From Bacteroidales bacterium Bact_09 (lineage in GTDB: Bacteria > Bacteroidota > Bacteroidia > Bacteroidales > UBA932), in contig LUZA01000033.1 of NCBI GenBank assembly GCA_001603455.1, positions 1 to 57,677 on the forward strand: a stretch of 57,677 bases of DNA. The letters are read 5' to 3'. This document shows positions 48,937 through 57,677 of the stretch, piece after piece. The translations under genes and the position numbers were made by a program. Under the pieces are notes generated by a model that worked only from the letters and a program-made list of their open reading frames with translations, had not been told where the DNA came from and did no database searches. Within the stretch, counting starts at the first letter, position 1. Each line of letters starts with the position of its first letter.

Positions 48937-49812
48937 TTATGATTTAGTAGATTTGATGAGGTGAAGCAGAGCCCAGCCTTCCTTTTCCTTAAGGGAAAAT
49001 ACGCTCAATCCATTCCTTTGGGCTGCCTGGGAAAGTGCACTCACATCGGCTGTATAAAATCCACTCAATAAAAGATGTCCCGGTTCAGGACACAGGCCGC
49101 GTGCCAATGTATCCATTTCATCTATGAGAATATTGCGGTGAATGTTGGCCAATATTAATCCGTACCTGTTGATTTGAACAAGGGATGCATCGCCGTATTT
49201 TACCACTATTTTATGAGTTATCCTGTTTCTCCGGACATTTTCCCTGCATGCATACACGGCCCTTCTGTCGTTATCTACTGCATGTACAGGCACTGCAGCA
49301 TCCATTTTTGCTGTCAGAATGGCCAGTATCCCGGTCCCGCAACCCAGATCCAATATATACCTGTTTTTGATCAACCCTTCCTGCTCAAGTTCCAGTAAGG
49401 ATTCCATCATCATATAAGTGGTGGGGTGGTGCCCTGTTCCAAAAGACAATTCTGGCCGTATTACCAGGCGCCATTTAACAGGGGGCCAGATAGGCACCAT
49501 GGTTTCTTTTCCCGGAGCCCTTACACTGCATCCCTTCCCGGTTTTGATTATTATTGGGCTAAACCGGGACTCCCAGTCTGCATTCCAGTTCTTTTCTGCA
49601 ACAAATTCTTTAGAATAATCTGTTATATCATAAGATTCCAGAATGATCCTCAGATGTGATTCCCGGAATTCTGCTGCCGGTATGTAAGCCTTGAGGATAG
49701 GTGTTTCAGAGAGAAATCCTTCGTAACCGATTGCGGAAAGTTCTGCCGTAAGGATCTCTTCTGTCTCCTCCTTGTATGGTTCAATGACTATACTGACAGC
49801 TATATGGTCCAT
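48937..49812 (-). CDS. prmA: Ribosomal protein L11 methyltransferase
   Basis: The start at 49812 (MDHIAVSIVIEPYKEETEEIL) is chosen because its ATG overlaps the tpiA TGA by one base (TGATG); a longer frame would run through tpiA. The 291-residue enzyme has an N-terminal substrate-recognition domain and a SAM-dependent methyltransferase with LSFGTGHHPTTYMMMESLLEL near 120-140, ILDLGCGTGILAILTAKM near 152-169 (SAM-binding) and a VKYGDASLV...LILANIHRNILID stretch near 215-240, in which ANI matches the NPPY-like site of this family. It trimethylates L11. Confidence 0.93.
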   Translation of the reverse strand: MDHIAVSIVIEPYKEETEEILTAELSAIGYEGFLSETPILKAYIPAAEFRESHLRIILESYDITDYSKEFVAEKNWNADWESRFSPIIIKTGKGCSVRAPGKETMVPIWPPVKWRLVIRPELSFGTGHHPTTYMMMESLLELEQEGLIKNRYILDLGCGTGILAILTAKMDAAVPVHAVDNDRRAVYACRENVRRNRITHKIVVKYGDASLVQINRYGLILANIHRNILIDEMDTLARGLCPEPGHLLLSGFYTADVSALSQAAQRNGLSVFSLKEKEGWALLHLIKSTKS

Positions 49813-50576
49813 CACGGTCTGGCAAACGATCCGGCAATGGCCAAAAAATCGTCTGCTTTGAGCGAAGCACCCCCTATCAATCCTCCGTCCACATCTCTTT
49901 GGGCAAAGATCTCGGCCGCATTGGATGGTTTGCAACTTCCCCCGTATAAAATGGGAGTGGATTCTGCCAATTCTCCAAACGATTCTGCCAGAAAAGCACG
50001 AATGAAAGCATGCATCTCCTGCGCTTGCCCGGAGGTGGCTGTTTTTCCCGTACCTATAGCCCACACGGGTTCATAGGCAACGATCACCTTTCTGAACTCA
50101 TCGGGATCAAGCTGGCAGAGAACCTCCCTTAATTGTGAAGAAACAATCTGAAAATGCAAGTTCGATTCACGCTTAGAGAGAACTTCCCCTACACAGAAGA
50201 TGGGTCTTAGTCCGCCGTCCAGGGCCAGTTTTATTTTATCCAAAAGGATCTGATTTGTTTCTCCATAGTATTGCCTTCTTTCGGAGTGTCCCAGGATCAC
50301 ATATTGACAGGGAACCGATGCCAGCATAGATGACGAGACTTCGCCTGTAAAGGCCCCGTTGTTCCTGTCGGCACAATTTTGGGCTGCAAGCCCCGGATTT
50401 TTACGGGCTCCAATCAGACAGGCTATCGGGAACAGATGTGTGAAGGGTGGGGCTACTATCAGGGTCACTCCTTCCGGAACACGGTCCAGACCTGAAAGAA
50501 TGTCTTCCGCCAGATGTTTACCCTCCTGGATGGAAGTGTTCATCTTCCAGTTTCCGGCTACGATCTTTTCTCTCAT
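49812..50576 (-). CDS. tpiA: Triosephosphate isomerase
   Basis: The 254-residue TIM barrel interconverts glyceraldehyde-3-phosphate and dihydroxyacetone phosphate. The start reads MREKIVAGNWKMNTS, with catalytic Asn and Lys (about 9-11). The electrophilic His is in ILGHSERR (about 95-102). The catalytic Glu is in VAYEPVWAIGTGKTATSGQ (about 167-185), followed by the phosphate-gripping loop. ILYGGSCKPSNA and GGLIGGASL near 213-237 complete the phosphate site. A -7 element TACCTTTG lies at 50618-50611 on its strand. It heads a five-gene reverse operon. Confidence 0.97.
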   Translation of the reverse strand: MREKIVAGNWKMNTSIQEGKHLAEDILSGLDRVPEGVTLIVAPPFTHLFPIACLIGARKNPGLAAQNCADRNNGAFTGEVSSSMLASVPCQYVILGHSERRQYYGETNQILLDKIKLALDGGLRPIFCVGEVLSKRESNLHFQIVSSQLREVLCQLDPDEFRKVIVAYEPVWAIGTGKTATSGQAQEMHAFIRAFLAESFGELAESTPILYGGSCKPSNAAEIFAQRDVDGGLIGGASLKADDFLAIAGSFARP

Positions 50577-50610
50577 ATTTTTGATGTTATTTGATGATGT
50601 ATCTACCCTG

Positions 50611-50618
50611 CAAAGGTA
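50611..50618 (-). promoter_or_regulatory. -7 element of tpiA
   Basis: On the reverse strand TACCTTTG, about 35 bp before the tpiA ATG. No clear -33 partner was found. Confidence 0.55.
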
Positions 50619-50627
50619 AGAATTTGA

Positions 50628-50658
50628 TTGGTTTTTTGACGATTAATACCTACTTTTG
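50628..50658 (+). promoter_or_regulatory. tig promoter
   Basis: TTGG (50628-50631), about 20 bp spacer, TACTTTTG (50651-50658), 23 bp before the tig ATG. Back to back with the tpiA promoter. Confidence 0.6.
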
Positions 50659-50681
50659 CAGCCCCTTATAAGATTAATAAT

Positions 50682-51977
50682 ATGAATATCACTAAGAAAC
50701 AAATTGATGACCTTTCCCTGCAGGTAACCGTTGCAGTTCAAGAGAGCGATTACAGCGAGAAAGTGAAAAAAGCCCTGAATGATGTCCGTAGAAAGCTGGA
50801 AATCAAGGGTTTTAGAAAAGGAATGGTCCCAATGGGTATCGTTCAGAAGATGTATGGACGCTCCACATTGCTTGAACAGGTCAATACAATTATGTCGGAG
50901 GCTCTGAACGATTATATGAAAAAAGAAGAGATACATGTAATCGGAGAACCTCTGGCCTCTGAAGAACAGTCCAAAACTGACTGGGACAATGATACGGACT
51001 TCTCGTTTTCTTTTGACTTGATGCTTGCTCCCAAGGTAGATATTCCCATAGACAATAACCTGCATATCTCATATATCAGGAAAGAGATCAAAGAAAAGGA
51101 CGTCGAAGAGTATATCGACGGCCTTTTAAAGCAACACGGCACTATGAAGGTGGCTGAGAAGGCAGAAAAGGAAGACTTCCTGAGGGCAGATATGAAACAG
51201 GGAGACCTCTTGATCAGCGATTCATACCTAAACCTCAAAACAGTCGCGAAACTTAAGGACAAGAAAGTTTTCATTGGCAAAGCAGTGGGGGACGAGGTAG
51301 AGGCTGATATTACAATTCTCTTACCCAAAGAAGCAGATCGTTCGGCCCTTTTACAGGTCAAACCGGAAGAATTGGAACGATTCACCAATCCTGTATTCAC
51401 TTTTGTGATCAAAGAGATCAAGCGCTTTGAACCTGCAGAGGAAAACCAGGATCTGTACGACAAGCTGTATGGTCTCGGAAATGTTACCACCCGGGAAGCT
51501 TTTGTGGAAAAAGTAAGAGAACAAATGGAAAGAAACAACGAAGGAGAAAGCAATTACCTTTTTGGACAGGAAGTCCGGAAGGTGCTTGTGGAAAAGGCTG
51601 CTATACGGCTCCCCGAGAAACTCCTCAAGCGATGGCTGTATGAGGGGAATGACGGCAAGTTCACAATGGAGCAGATAGAGAAGGATTTTCCTGCATTCCT
51701 GGAAGATTTCCGCTGGCAACTTGTCAGGGAATACATTATGAAAACAGCCGGGATCAAGGTAGAAAAGGACGACATGGTACAGAGTGCCGTGGCTATGGCA
51801 CGATACCAGTTTGCTATGTACGGATTGAACAACGTTCCAGACGAGCACCTGGTTAAATATGCGGAAAGCATGCTGGCTAATGAAAAGGAGGCAAGGAATC
51901 TCTACGAGAGAGCAGAAGAAAACAAAGTTATTTCGTATATTCGCGAAAACGTTACAGTCAATATCAAAGAAGAATAA
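50682..51977 (+). CDS. tig: Trigger factor chaperone
   Basis: A 431-residue ribosome-bound chaperone. The N-terminal ribosome-binding domain carries the signature GFRKGMVP (about 46-53, GFRxGxxP). A FKBP-like middle region (about 155-245) is diverged, as usual in Bacteroidota, so isomerase activity is uncertain. The helical C-terminal chaperone part (about 255-431) is normal. It lies just before clpP and clpX in the widely conserved tig-clpP-clpX order, with only a 3-bp gap to clpP. Confidence 0.94.
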   Translation: MNITKKQIDDLSLQVTVAVQESDYSEKVKKALNDVRRKLEIKGFRKGMVPMGIVQKMYGRSTLLEQVNTIMSEALNDYMKKEEIHVIGEPLASEEQSKTDWDNDTDFSFSFDLMLAPKVDIPIDNNLHISYIRKEIKEKDVEEYIDGLLKQHGTMKVAEKAEKEDFLRADMKQGDLLISDSYLNLKTVAKLKDKKVFIGKAVGDEVEADITILLPKEADRSALLQVKPEELERFTNPVFTFVIKEIKRFEPAEENQDLYDKLYGLGNVTTREAFVEKVREQMERNNEGESNYLFGQEVRKVLVEKAAIRLPEKLLKRWLYEGNDGKFTMEQIEKDFPAFLEDFRWQLVREYIMKTAGIKVEKDDMVQSAVAMARYQFAMYGLNNVPDEHLVKYAESMLANEKEARNLYERAEENKVISYIRENVTVNIKEE

Positions 51978-51980
51978 GAA

Positions 51981-52658
51981 ATGACTGAATTTGAAAAATA
52001 TGCTATCAGGCATAAAGGTATCAGCAGTATGAGTTTGCACAGGTACCAGTCTTTGTATGGGAATCCTCAGGGATCCATAACTCCTTATATCATTGAGGAG
52101 CGTCAGCTGAATGTTGCCCAAATGGACGTGTTCAGCCGTCTGATGATGGATAGGATCCTTTTCCTTGGTGTTCCCATTCTGGACGAGGTGGCCAACATTG
52201 TGCAGGCCCAGCTTCTTTTTCTGGATTCGCTGGATCCGGGAAAAGACATACAAATGTATATCAATTCTCCCGGTGGTGCAGTTACTGCAGGACTTGGGAT
52301 ATACGACACCATGCAGTTGGTCCATTCAGACGTGGCAACCATTTGTACCGGCCAGGCCGCTTCTATGGCCGCTGTGTTGCTGGCTGCCGGCAATACGGGC
52401 AAACGCTCTGCCCTGCCCCATGCCCGTGTGATGATCCATCAACCGGTAGGAGGGGTGGAAGGACAGGCAGCCGACATGGCGATAGCTGTCAAGGAGATAC
52501 TTGAGCTTCAGAAACAGCTTTATCAAATACTTGCTGACCATACCAGGAAATCCTTGGAACAGATTACAAAAGATGCCGACAGGGATTTCTGGATGCGTGC
52601 CCAGGATGCTGTTCAATACGGGATCATTGACGAGGTGTTGAGGAAAGCCAAAAAATAA
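51981..52658 (+). CDS. clpP: ATP-dependent Clp protease proteolytic subunit
   Basis: The 225-residue serine peptidase has its nucleophile Ser in [16 protein letters not shown] (about residue 119) and catalytic His in [11 protein letters not shown] (about 144); the Asp lies near DRDFWM (about 195). It forms a double heptameric ring fed by ClpX or ClpA. The start has a longer N-terminal extension (about 20 residues before SLHRYQS), a likely propeptide. Its TAA overlaps the clpX ATG by one base (TAATG). Confidence 0.95.
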   Translation: MTEFEKYAIRHKGISSMSLHRYQSLYGNPQGSITPYIIEERQLNVAQMDVFSRLMMDRILFLGVPILDEVANIVQAQLLFLDSLDPGKDIQMYINSPGGAVTAGLGIYDTMQLVHSDVATICTGQAASMAAVLLAAGNTGKRSALPHARVMIHQPVGGVEGQAADMAIAVKEILELQKQLYQILADHTRKSLEQITKDADRDFWMRAQDAVQYGIIDEVLRKAKK

Positions 52659-53893
52659 TGCAGAAAAAACCCCTGGACATTGATCATTGTTCTTTCTGCG
52701 GAAAGTCAAGTAAAGAAACTGGCATGCTCATTTCCGGGCTCCACGCTTCCATTTGTGAAGATTGTCTTCACGATGCTACACTGGTACTGGAAGAAATGTA
52801 CGGTCACAAGGTCAGGGAATCTGTCTCTCCCGACCCTGTACCTAATGGCAAATTAATGACCCCAAAAGAGATAAGTAACTTTCTTGATCAATACGTCATA
52901 GGACAGGATCAGGCCAAAAAGTTCCTCTCAGTAGCCGTATATAATCATTACAAACGAATACGTTCCAGCAAAAAGGAAGATGTTGACGTAGAAAAATCCA
53001 ATATCCTTCTGGTAGGGCCCACGGGGACAGGTAAAACATTACTAGCTAACACCATAGCCAGGATGCTCAACGTTCCTTTTGCTATAGTCGATGCCACGGT
53101 CCTTACCGAGGCCGGGTATGTGGGGGAAGATGTGGAAAGCATCCTTACACGGCTGCTTCAGGCCTCGGACTACAATGTAGCGAAGGCAGAGCAGGGGATC
53201 GTTTTTATAGACGAAATAGATAAGATAGCGCGTAAAAGCGACAATCCTTCCATTACCAGAGATGTTTCGGGGGAAGGGGTGCAACAGGCTTTGCTTAAAC
53301 TGTTGGAAGGAACCATCGTTAATGTACCTCCTCAGGGAGGCCGGAAACACCCGGAACAACATCTGATACCTGTTAATACCCGCAATATTTTGTTCATATG
53401 TGGCGGCGCTTTTGAAGGTATTGAAAGAAAGATCGCCCAGCGTCTCAATACCAGTGTGGTAGGGTACGGTATGGCTGAAAAAAAATCTTATATAGACAAA
53501 GACAATCTGATCCAGTATGTTGCGCCACAGGACCTGCGGGCATACGGGCTCATACCCGAGATTGTCGGCCGTGTACCAGTGATTACTTACCTTAACAAAC
53601 TTGACAAGGAAGCTTTGAGGGATATTCTGACAAAACCAAAAAATGCCCTGGTCAAACAATACAAGCACTTGTTCGCACTGGATGGCATAAGGTTGTCGAT
53701 AGACGGAGAAACACTCGGATATATTGTAGATACGGCTATTGACTTCAAGCTGGGTGCCAGGGGATTGCGTTCTATATGTGAGGCGATTATGGTAGATGCC
53801 ATGTATGATGCACCCTCGTCTGGACGGAAATCCCTGCGTATTACTTTGCCTTACGCAAAAAAACGTGTGGAAAGACTGACAAAAATCATATAA
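52658..53893 (+). CDS. clpX: ATP-dependent Clp protease ATP-binding subunit ClpX
   Basis: A 411-residue AAA+ unfoldase. The N-terminal zinc-binding domain is intact ([26 protein letters not shown], residues 9-34). The ATPase shows Walker [13 protein letters not shown] (about 117-128), Walker [12 protein letters not shown] (about 180-190), the [27 protein letters not shown] block and sensor residues. The ClpP-binding IGF loop is not obviously IGF-like in this reading (candidate near residues 255-275). It unfolds tagged proteins, including ssrA-tagged ones, and feeds ClpP. Confidence 0.95.
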   Translation: MQKKPLDIDHCSFCGKSSKETGMLISGLHASICEDCLHDATLVLEEMYGHKVRESVSPDPVPNGKLMTPKEISNFLDQYVIGQDQAKKFLSVAVYNHYKRIRSSKKEDVDVEKSNILLVGPTGTGKTLLANTIARMLNVPFAIVDATVLTEAGYVGEDVESILTRLLQASDYNVAKAEQGIVFIDEIDKIARKSDNPSITRDVSGEGVQQALLKLLEGTIVNVPPQGGRKHPEQHLIPVNTRNILFICGGAFEGIERKIAQRLNTSVVGYGMAEKKSYIDKDNLIQYVAPQDLRAYGLIPEIVGRVPVITYLNKLDKEALRDILTKPKNALVKQYKHLFALDGIRLSIDGETLGYIVDTAIDFKLGARGLRSICEAIMVDAMYDAPSSGRKSLRITLPYAKKRVERLTKII

Positions 53894-53904
53894 ATCAAGA
53901 TATT

Positions 53905-55272
53905 ATGAGTGATATAAAAGATTTTATTGTTAAAAATTCCCCACGTTTTCTGGACGAACTTTTCATCCTGCTAAGAATTCCTTCGATCAGTTCCCAGAAG
54001 GAGCACAAGGACGATATGCACCGGTGTGCCCGGCAGTATGTTGTGTCATTGATGGAAGCCGGAACCGACAGGGCAGAGATATATTCCACCCAGGGTCATC
54101 CCGTCATATATGCCGAGAAAATCATTGATCCCCAAAAACCCACGGTTCTTGTTTATGGTCATTATGACGTACAACCGGTCGATCCCGTTGAATTGTGGAA
54201 ATCTTCCCCGTTTGAACCTGTGATCCGTGACGGAGCCATCTACGCTCGAGGGGCCAACGATGATAAGGGACAGTCATTTATGCATGTCAAAGCCTTTGAA
54301 TACCTGGTCTCTAAGAATGAACTTCCCTGCAATGTAAAATTCCTTATTGAAGGAGAGGAAGAAATCGGGTCCCCTTCTTTAGGGGAATGGGCCAGGCAGA
54401 ACAGGGATATGTTGGCCTGTGACGTGATCCTGGTATCGGATACTACCATGATCAGTGAAGCGGTCCCATCCATCAATACAGGGATGCGTGGACTGGCCTA
54501 TCTGGAGGTTAAGGTTACCGGACCCGATAAAGATTTACACTCGGGACATTATGGAGGTGCCATTGCCAATCCCATCAATGTCCTTTGCGGGATGATCGCT
54601 CAATTGATAGACAATAAAGGCAGGATCACCATCAAAGGCTTCTATGACGATGTGGTTGAACTTTCCACTGAGGACAGGGCTATGCTTGCACGTGCCCCGT
54701 TTGACCTGGAACATTACAAGAGATCGATAGGGATAAATGACATCGCCGGAGAAGAAGGATATACCACACTGGAAAGGACCGGCATCCGTCCATGTCTGGA
54801 TGTAAACGGGATATGGGGCGGTTATACGGGAGAAGGAGCTAAAACAGTGATTCCTTCTTTCGCTAGGGCCAAAATATCTATGCGTCTGGTACCCAACCAG
54901 GACCACAAAAAAATCGCACATTTGTTCGCCAAACATTTTAAATCTATTGCTCCTGCGGGAGTTTCGGTAGAAGTAGTTGAACACCACGGAGGACAAGGTT
55001 TTCTTGCGCCTATATCATCACCTATGTACCAGGCCGCTGCTAAAGCAGTAGGACAGGTCTATGGAATTGAGCCTGTGCCCAGTCGCGGGGGAGGCAGTAT
55101 CCCTGTGCTTGCCGAGCTGGAGGGAATTCTGGGAGCTCCGCCACTGCTGATGGGATTCGGACTGGAACGGGATACCATCCATTCTCCCAATGAAAGTTAC
55201 CTGTTAAGCCAGTTCCATAAGGGGATTGAATCCATCATTTTGTTTTACAAGTATTCAGGTTATTTGGCGTAA
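53905..55272 (+). CDS. M20-family dipeptidase
   Basis: A 455-residue zinc peptidase of the M20 family, subgroup of carnosinase-like dipeptidases. Metal ligands and catalytic residues are visible: [14 protein letters not shown] (about 73-86, His and Asp), GANDDKGQ (about 112-119), [15 protein letters not shown] (about 148-162, catalytic Glu) and [12 protein letters not shown] near 212. The dimerisation lid lies in the middle. No signal peptide is seen, so it is probably cytoplasmic. It lies 11 bp after clpX, which suits breakdown of small peptides left by Clp proteolysis. Its end overlaps rny by 13 bp. Confidence 0.92.
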   Translation: MSDIKDFIVKNSPRFLDELFILLRIPSISSQKEHKDDMHRCARQYVVSLMEAGTDRAEIYSTQGHPVIYAEKIIDPQKPTVLVYGHYDVQPVDPVELWKSSPFEPVIRDGAIYARGANDDKGQSFMHVKAFEYLVSKNELPCNVKFLIEGEEEIGSPSLGEWARQNRDMLACDVILVSDTTMISEAVPSINTGMRGLAYLEVKVTGPDKDLHSGHYGGAIANPINVLCGMIAQLIDNKGRITIKGFYDDVVELSTEDRAMLARAPFDLEHYKRSIGINDIAGEEGYTTLERTGIRPCLDVNGIWGGYTGEGAKTVIPSFARAKISMRLVPNQDHKKIAHLFAKHFKSIAPAGVSVEVVEHHGGQGFLAPISSPMYQAAAKAVGQVYGIEPVPSRGGGSIPVLAELEGILGAPPLLMGFGLERDTIHSPNESYLLSQFHKGIESIILFYKYSGYLA

Positions 55273-56798
55273 TTGACTGCCCTGGTTTCCCTGATAACGG
55301 TGATTTTCACTTGTCCCGGATATACCATCTCGTCCTGGATCTTCTGGGCTATGTCATGGGACAGCTTTTCGGCGTCCTGATCGCTTACCTTTTCGGATCC
55401 CACGATAACGCGTAATTCGCGGCCGGCCTGAATGGCGTATGTTTTGGTAACGCCGGGATAGGACAAAGCCAGGTCTTCCATACCTTTGAGGCGTTTGACG
55501 TACGATTCGATTACCTCGCGCCGGGCACCCGGGCGGGCACCCGATATAGCATCCCCTACCAGAACAAGCGGAGCTATAAGTGAATTCATTTCCGTTTCTT
55601 CATGATGTGCTCCAATGGCATTGCAAACCTCGGGTCTTTCCTTGTATTTTTCTGCCAGATGCATACCAAGTATAGCGTGAGGGAGTTCGGGATCTTCATC
55701 GGATACTTTCCCAATATCATGCAACAATCCGGCCCTTTTTGCCAGTTTTGAGTTAAGACCGAGTTCTGCGGCCATAATGGAACAGAAATTAGCCACTTCG
55801 CGGGAGTGCTGCAACAGGTTCTGTCCGTATGAAGAGCGGTATTTCATCTTTCCCACCAGTCTGACAAGTTCTGCATGCAGCCCGTGGATGCCCAGGTCGA
55901 TGCATGTTCTTTTCCCCGTTTCCACGATCTCTTCCTCTACCTGTTTCTGGATCTTGGCCACGACTTCCTCTATGCGTGCCGGGTGGATGCGGCCATCAGT
56001 CACCAGCTGGTGGAGCGCCAGACGGGCCACTTCGCGACGGACAGGATCAAATGCCGAGAGTAAGATAGCCTCGGGGGTGTCATCCACAACGATTTCGACA
56101 CCCGTAGCGGCTTCAAGCGCCCTGATGTTCCGGCCTTCTCGACCGATGATGCGGCCTTTGATCTCATCATTGTCAATATTAAATACTGTAACGGCATTTT
56201 CGATGGCTGTTTCGGTAGCAACGCGCTGAATGGTATTCACCACTATACGTTTAGCTTCTTTTCCGGCTGTCAGTCTGGCTTCGTCCATGACTTCGCTGAT
56301 ATAGGACATAGCCTGGCTCTTGGCTTCTTCTTTCATGTTCTCCATGAGCAGGGCCTTTGCCTCTTCTGCCGACATGCTGGCCATACTTTCGATCTTTTCA
56401 ATTTGTTGCAGACGCAGTTTCTCATATTCTTCGACCTTTTTTTCGGCCAGCTCCATCTGGGTGGCGAGGGTCTCTTTCATAGACGTTATCTCTTTGGTCT
56501 TCCTTTGTATCTCTGCATTTTGCTGATTCATGGTGATTTCCCTTTGTTTCAGCTTGTTCTCTGCCTGTGAGATCTTATTGTTTCTTTCTGTTATGAGTTG
56601 TTCGTGTTCTGTTTTTAATTGAAGAAATTTCTCTTTTGCCTGGAGGATTTTTTCCCTCTTTATGTTTTCTCCTTCCTGTTCAGCTTCCTTTAGGAGGGTT
56701 TTTGCTCTTTTTTTCAGGATCACCGTTCTGAAAAAGGTGTAACCCAGTGCAAAACCAGCTGCGAAACAGATTGCGGATATAATATATATGTTATTCAT
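55260..56798 (-). CDS. rny: Ribonuclease Y
   Basis: The start at 56798 ([23 protein letters not shown]) gives a membrane anchor at residues 4-25; longer frames run into the 6S RNA. The 512-residue protein then has a coiled coil (about 30-165), a KH domain ([28 protein letters not shown], about 208-235) and an HD domain (GLLHDIGKV near 360; [32 protein letters not shown], about 412-443). Rny is an endonuclease that starts mRNA decay. Its 3' end overlaps the convergent dipeptidase gene. Confidence 0.95.
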   Translation of the reverse strand: MNNIYIISAICFAAGFALGYTFFRTVILKKRAKTLLKEAEQEGENIKREKILQAKEKFLQLKTEHEQLITERNNKISQAENKLKQREITMNQQNAEIQRKTKEITSMKETLATQMELAEKKVEEYEKLRLQQIEKIESMASMSAEEAKALLMENMKEEAKSQAMSYISEVMDEARLTAGKEAKRIVVNTIQRVATETAIENAVTVFNIDNDEIKGRIIGREGRNIRALEAATGVEIVVDDTPEAILLSAFDPVRREVARLALHQLVTDGRIHPARIEEVVAKIQKQVEEEIVETGKRTCIDLGIHGLHAELVRLVGKMKYRSSYGQNLLQHSREVANFCSIMAAELGLNSKLAKRAGLLHDIGKVSDEDPELPHAILGMHLAEKYKERPEVCNAIGAHHEETEMNSLIAPLVLVGDAISGARPGARREVIESYVKRLKGMEDLALSYPGVTKTYAIQAGRELRVIVGSEKVSDQDAEKLSHDIAQKIQDEMVYPGQVKITVIRETRAVNYAK

Positions 56799-56843
56799 AG
56801 TTGTTGGTATATATGTTTTGATATTGTCTTCATTCTGGTGTAC

Positions 56844-57045
56844 AAAAAACCCGTTAACATACCGCTGTTTAGCAAAAACCCTGATTAGCAAGGTTTGGAG
56901 GATCTGATTCTTGTTGCAAACTTCCCATGTCCCGAAACCGGAATTCCCCGAAGGGTTACAAAGGGGCCTGTTTTTAACAGTCAAGACACTCCATTTAGTT
57001 TAAAGTGTTGAGTTTCGCAAAGAGCTGGTATGTAACGGGTCTGAT
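56844..57045 (-). ncRNA. ssrS: 6S RNA
   Basis: On the reverse strand, the 5' segment CCCGTTACATACC (57039-57027) pairs with GGTATGTTAACGGG (56863-56850), closing a long imperfect hairpin of about 190 nt. A T run (56849-56844) follows, which would end transcription. The interior includes further stems and a central, weakly paired region, as in 6S RNAs that mimic an open promoter and trap sigma-70 holoenzyme. The place just downstream of zapA and before rny is recalled as the normal location in Bacteroidota. Exact ends are estimated. Confidence 0.8.
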
Positions 57046-57048
57046 TTA

Positions 57049-57339
57049 TTATCTTTCCAGGTATTCTCCTAAAAAATTATCCAGTGATGCAATTTCTGTA
57101 ATTATTTGGTTTACTTCGTCATCCTTTTCGTATTTCAGTAAACTAAGGACAAATTGAAGGGCAGCCATCGCCAGGGCATCCTGTGTATCCTGGCCCGAGT
57201 ATTTTACGTTGAACTGCTCTATTTTCTGGTTGATGCGTTGAGCAGCAGAACGGACCATCTCTTCATCTTCAGACGCTATACGTAAAGGATAATAACGGTC
57301 TGCTATACTTATTTTTATGGATAATTTGCCTTCACTCAT
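57049..57339 (-). CDS. zapA: Cell division protein ZapA
   Basis: A 96-residue cytoplasmic protein. The N-terminal globular part (KLSIKISIADRYYPLRIASEDEEMVRSAAQRINQKIEQF) is the ZapA signature, and the C terminus (ALQFVLSLLKYEKDDEVNQIITEIASLDNFLGEYL) forms the coiled-coil dimer. It links and stabilises FtsZ filaments at mid-cell. It is preceded, 10 bp away, by a small coiled-coil gene and followed by the 6S RNA, the same zapA-6S neighbourhood found in many bacteria. Confidence 0.92.
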   Translation of the reverse strand: MSEGKLSIKISIADRYYPLRIASEDEEMVRSAAQRINQKIEQFNVKYSGQDTQDALAMAALQFVLSLLKYEKDDEVNQIITEIASLDNFLGEYLER

Positions 57340-57349
57340 TTTTTGGGGG

Positions 57350-57643
57350 TTATCGGTTTAGCATGGTTAAACATTTATCGATTTCCCTGATCAATTTCCC
57401 GATTCTCTGCTTTGCTTCCTTCGCATCCTCGCTTGATGTCTGTAAGGCACCGGCCATCTGGAGTTTTTCTACTTTTTGTTCTAATTCTTCTTTTTCTTTT
57501 TTATATATATTCAGTTCTTCACTTAAGGTTTGTAATTTGTTGTTCAATTCACTGTTTTCGGTCAACGCCCTTTCATGCAGAGAAATAAATGCCTCGATCT
57601 TCTGCTTTAACGGGTTGATAATGGCTGCGTGTTGAGGTTTCAT
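57350..57643 (-). CDS. Small coiled-coil protein upstream of zapA
   Basis: A 97-residue protein, largely a charged coiled coil (about residues 20-65; SLHERALTENSELNNKL...EELNIYKKEKEELEQKVEKL), with a short basic C terminus (KQRIGKLIREIDKCLTMLNR). No signal peptide or membrane helix is seen. Being cotranscribed with zapA and of ZapB-like make-up, it may be a division-ring partner, but it is not clearly homologous to ZapB. The function is not established. Its start lies near the right edge of the window. Confidence 0.72.
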   Translation of the reverse strand: MKPQHAAIINPLKQKIEAFISLHERALTENSELNNKLQTLSEELNIYKKEKEELEQKVEKLQMAGALQTSSEDAKEAKQRIGKLIREIDKCLTMLNR

Positions 57644-57677
57644 ATGTATGATCCGTTAAGCAAAGATAAAGCATTTT

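Noticed and set aside
49812-50064. N-terminal extension of prmA to 50064
   Set aside because: The added residues are read from the tpiA gene in another frame, while the TGATG junction gives a normal PrmA start.
51351-52325. 324-codon open frame antisense to tig and clpP
   Set aside because: It covers two well-supported genes on the other strand and its translation has no recognisable domain.
56799-56984. N-terminal extension of rny to 56984
   Set aside because: The added residues come from 6S RNA sequence and would bury the membrane anchor that normally begins RNase Y.
1-57677. CRISPR array or prophage
   Set aside because: No evenly spaced direct repeats and no phage structural, integrase or lysis genes were seen.

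Overview
The window is a stretch of ordinary bacterial chromosome from a member of the Bacteroidota, most likely the order Bacteroidales. Three things support this. Many gene starts are preceded by the Bacteroidota -7 promoter element TAnnTTTG, often with a TTG-type -33 element about 19-20 bp upstream. There is a TonB-dependent receptor with a carboxypeptidase-like N-terminal domain. The gene orders zapA-6S RNA-rny, tig-clpP-clpX and queD-polA-...-rsmG-rpmH-PASTA-rluD also fit. The genome is compact: many neighbours overlap by ATGA, and several convergent pairs overlap at their 3' ends.

Layout. 0-0.6 kb: a decayed IS66-type transposase fragment beside a tRNA-Val(GAC) gene. 0.6-9.1 kb: a DUF2007 gene, then a forward run with a DUF362 ferredoxin-like protein, a divergent GH92 glycosidase, a P-loop ATPase, rhamnulose-1-phosphate aldolase and purL. 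9.1-15.7 kb: a reverse operon encoding an ATPase, a sirtuin, a large FAD/Fe-S dehydrogenase and a lipoprotein that joins a phosphoesterase to a PQQ-like propeller. 15.7-20.4 kb: rplU-rpmA, a relic palindrome, a Na/Pi cotransporter, serS and ruvC. 20.3-27.8 kb: a long reverse cluster (queD, polA, GT2, ECF sigma factor, rsmG, rpmH, PASTA protein, rluD). 28-29.3 kb: an aminotransferase ending at a shared terminator. 29.3-31 kb: a FecCD/FecE-type transporter without a binding protein. 31-35.6 kb: M23/LysM peptidase, SDR, VOC protein, glycerate kinase and a DUF308 membrane protein. 35.7-43.3 kb: an ABC-F ATPase, then a metal/redox group made of a hemerythrin-LuxR pair, a ZIP transporter divergent from a His-rich membrane protein and TonB receptor, tRNA-Leu(TAG), and a Dps-like thioferritin. 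43.4-46.7 kb: a small unknown protein, a Cdd1-like HhH protein, guanine deaminase, a radical SAM protein and an MscS channel. 46.7-50.6 kb: a reverse operon tpiA-prmA-GNAT-racemase-mtgA. 50.7-55.3 kb: tig-clpP-clpX and an M20 dipeptidase. 55.3-57.7 kb: rny, 6S RNA, zapA and a small coiled-coil protein.

The least routine signals are four. (1) A perfect 7+6+7 palindrome sits at the -33 position of both divergent promoters of the ZIP and His-rich/TonB genes. (2) A hemerythrin protein whose ScdA-like domain lacks its cysteines is translationally coupled to a LuxR regulator whose receiver lacks a recognisable phospho-acceptor Asp. (3) The DNA polymerase I has lost its proofreading residues. (4) A 6S RNA can be recognised from its closing stem. 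No CRISPR array, prophage or complete mobile element was seen. All function calls come from reading the sequence; no database search was run.
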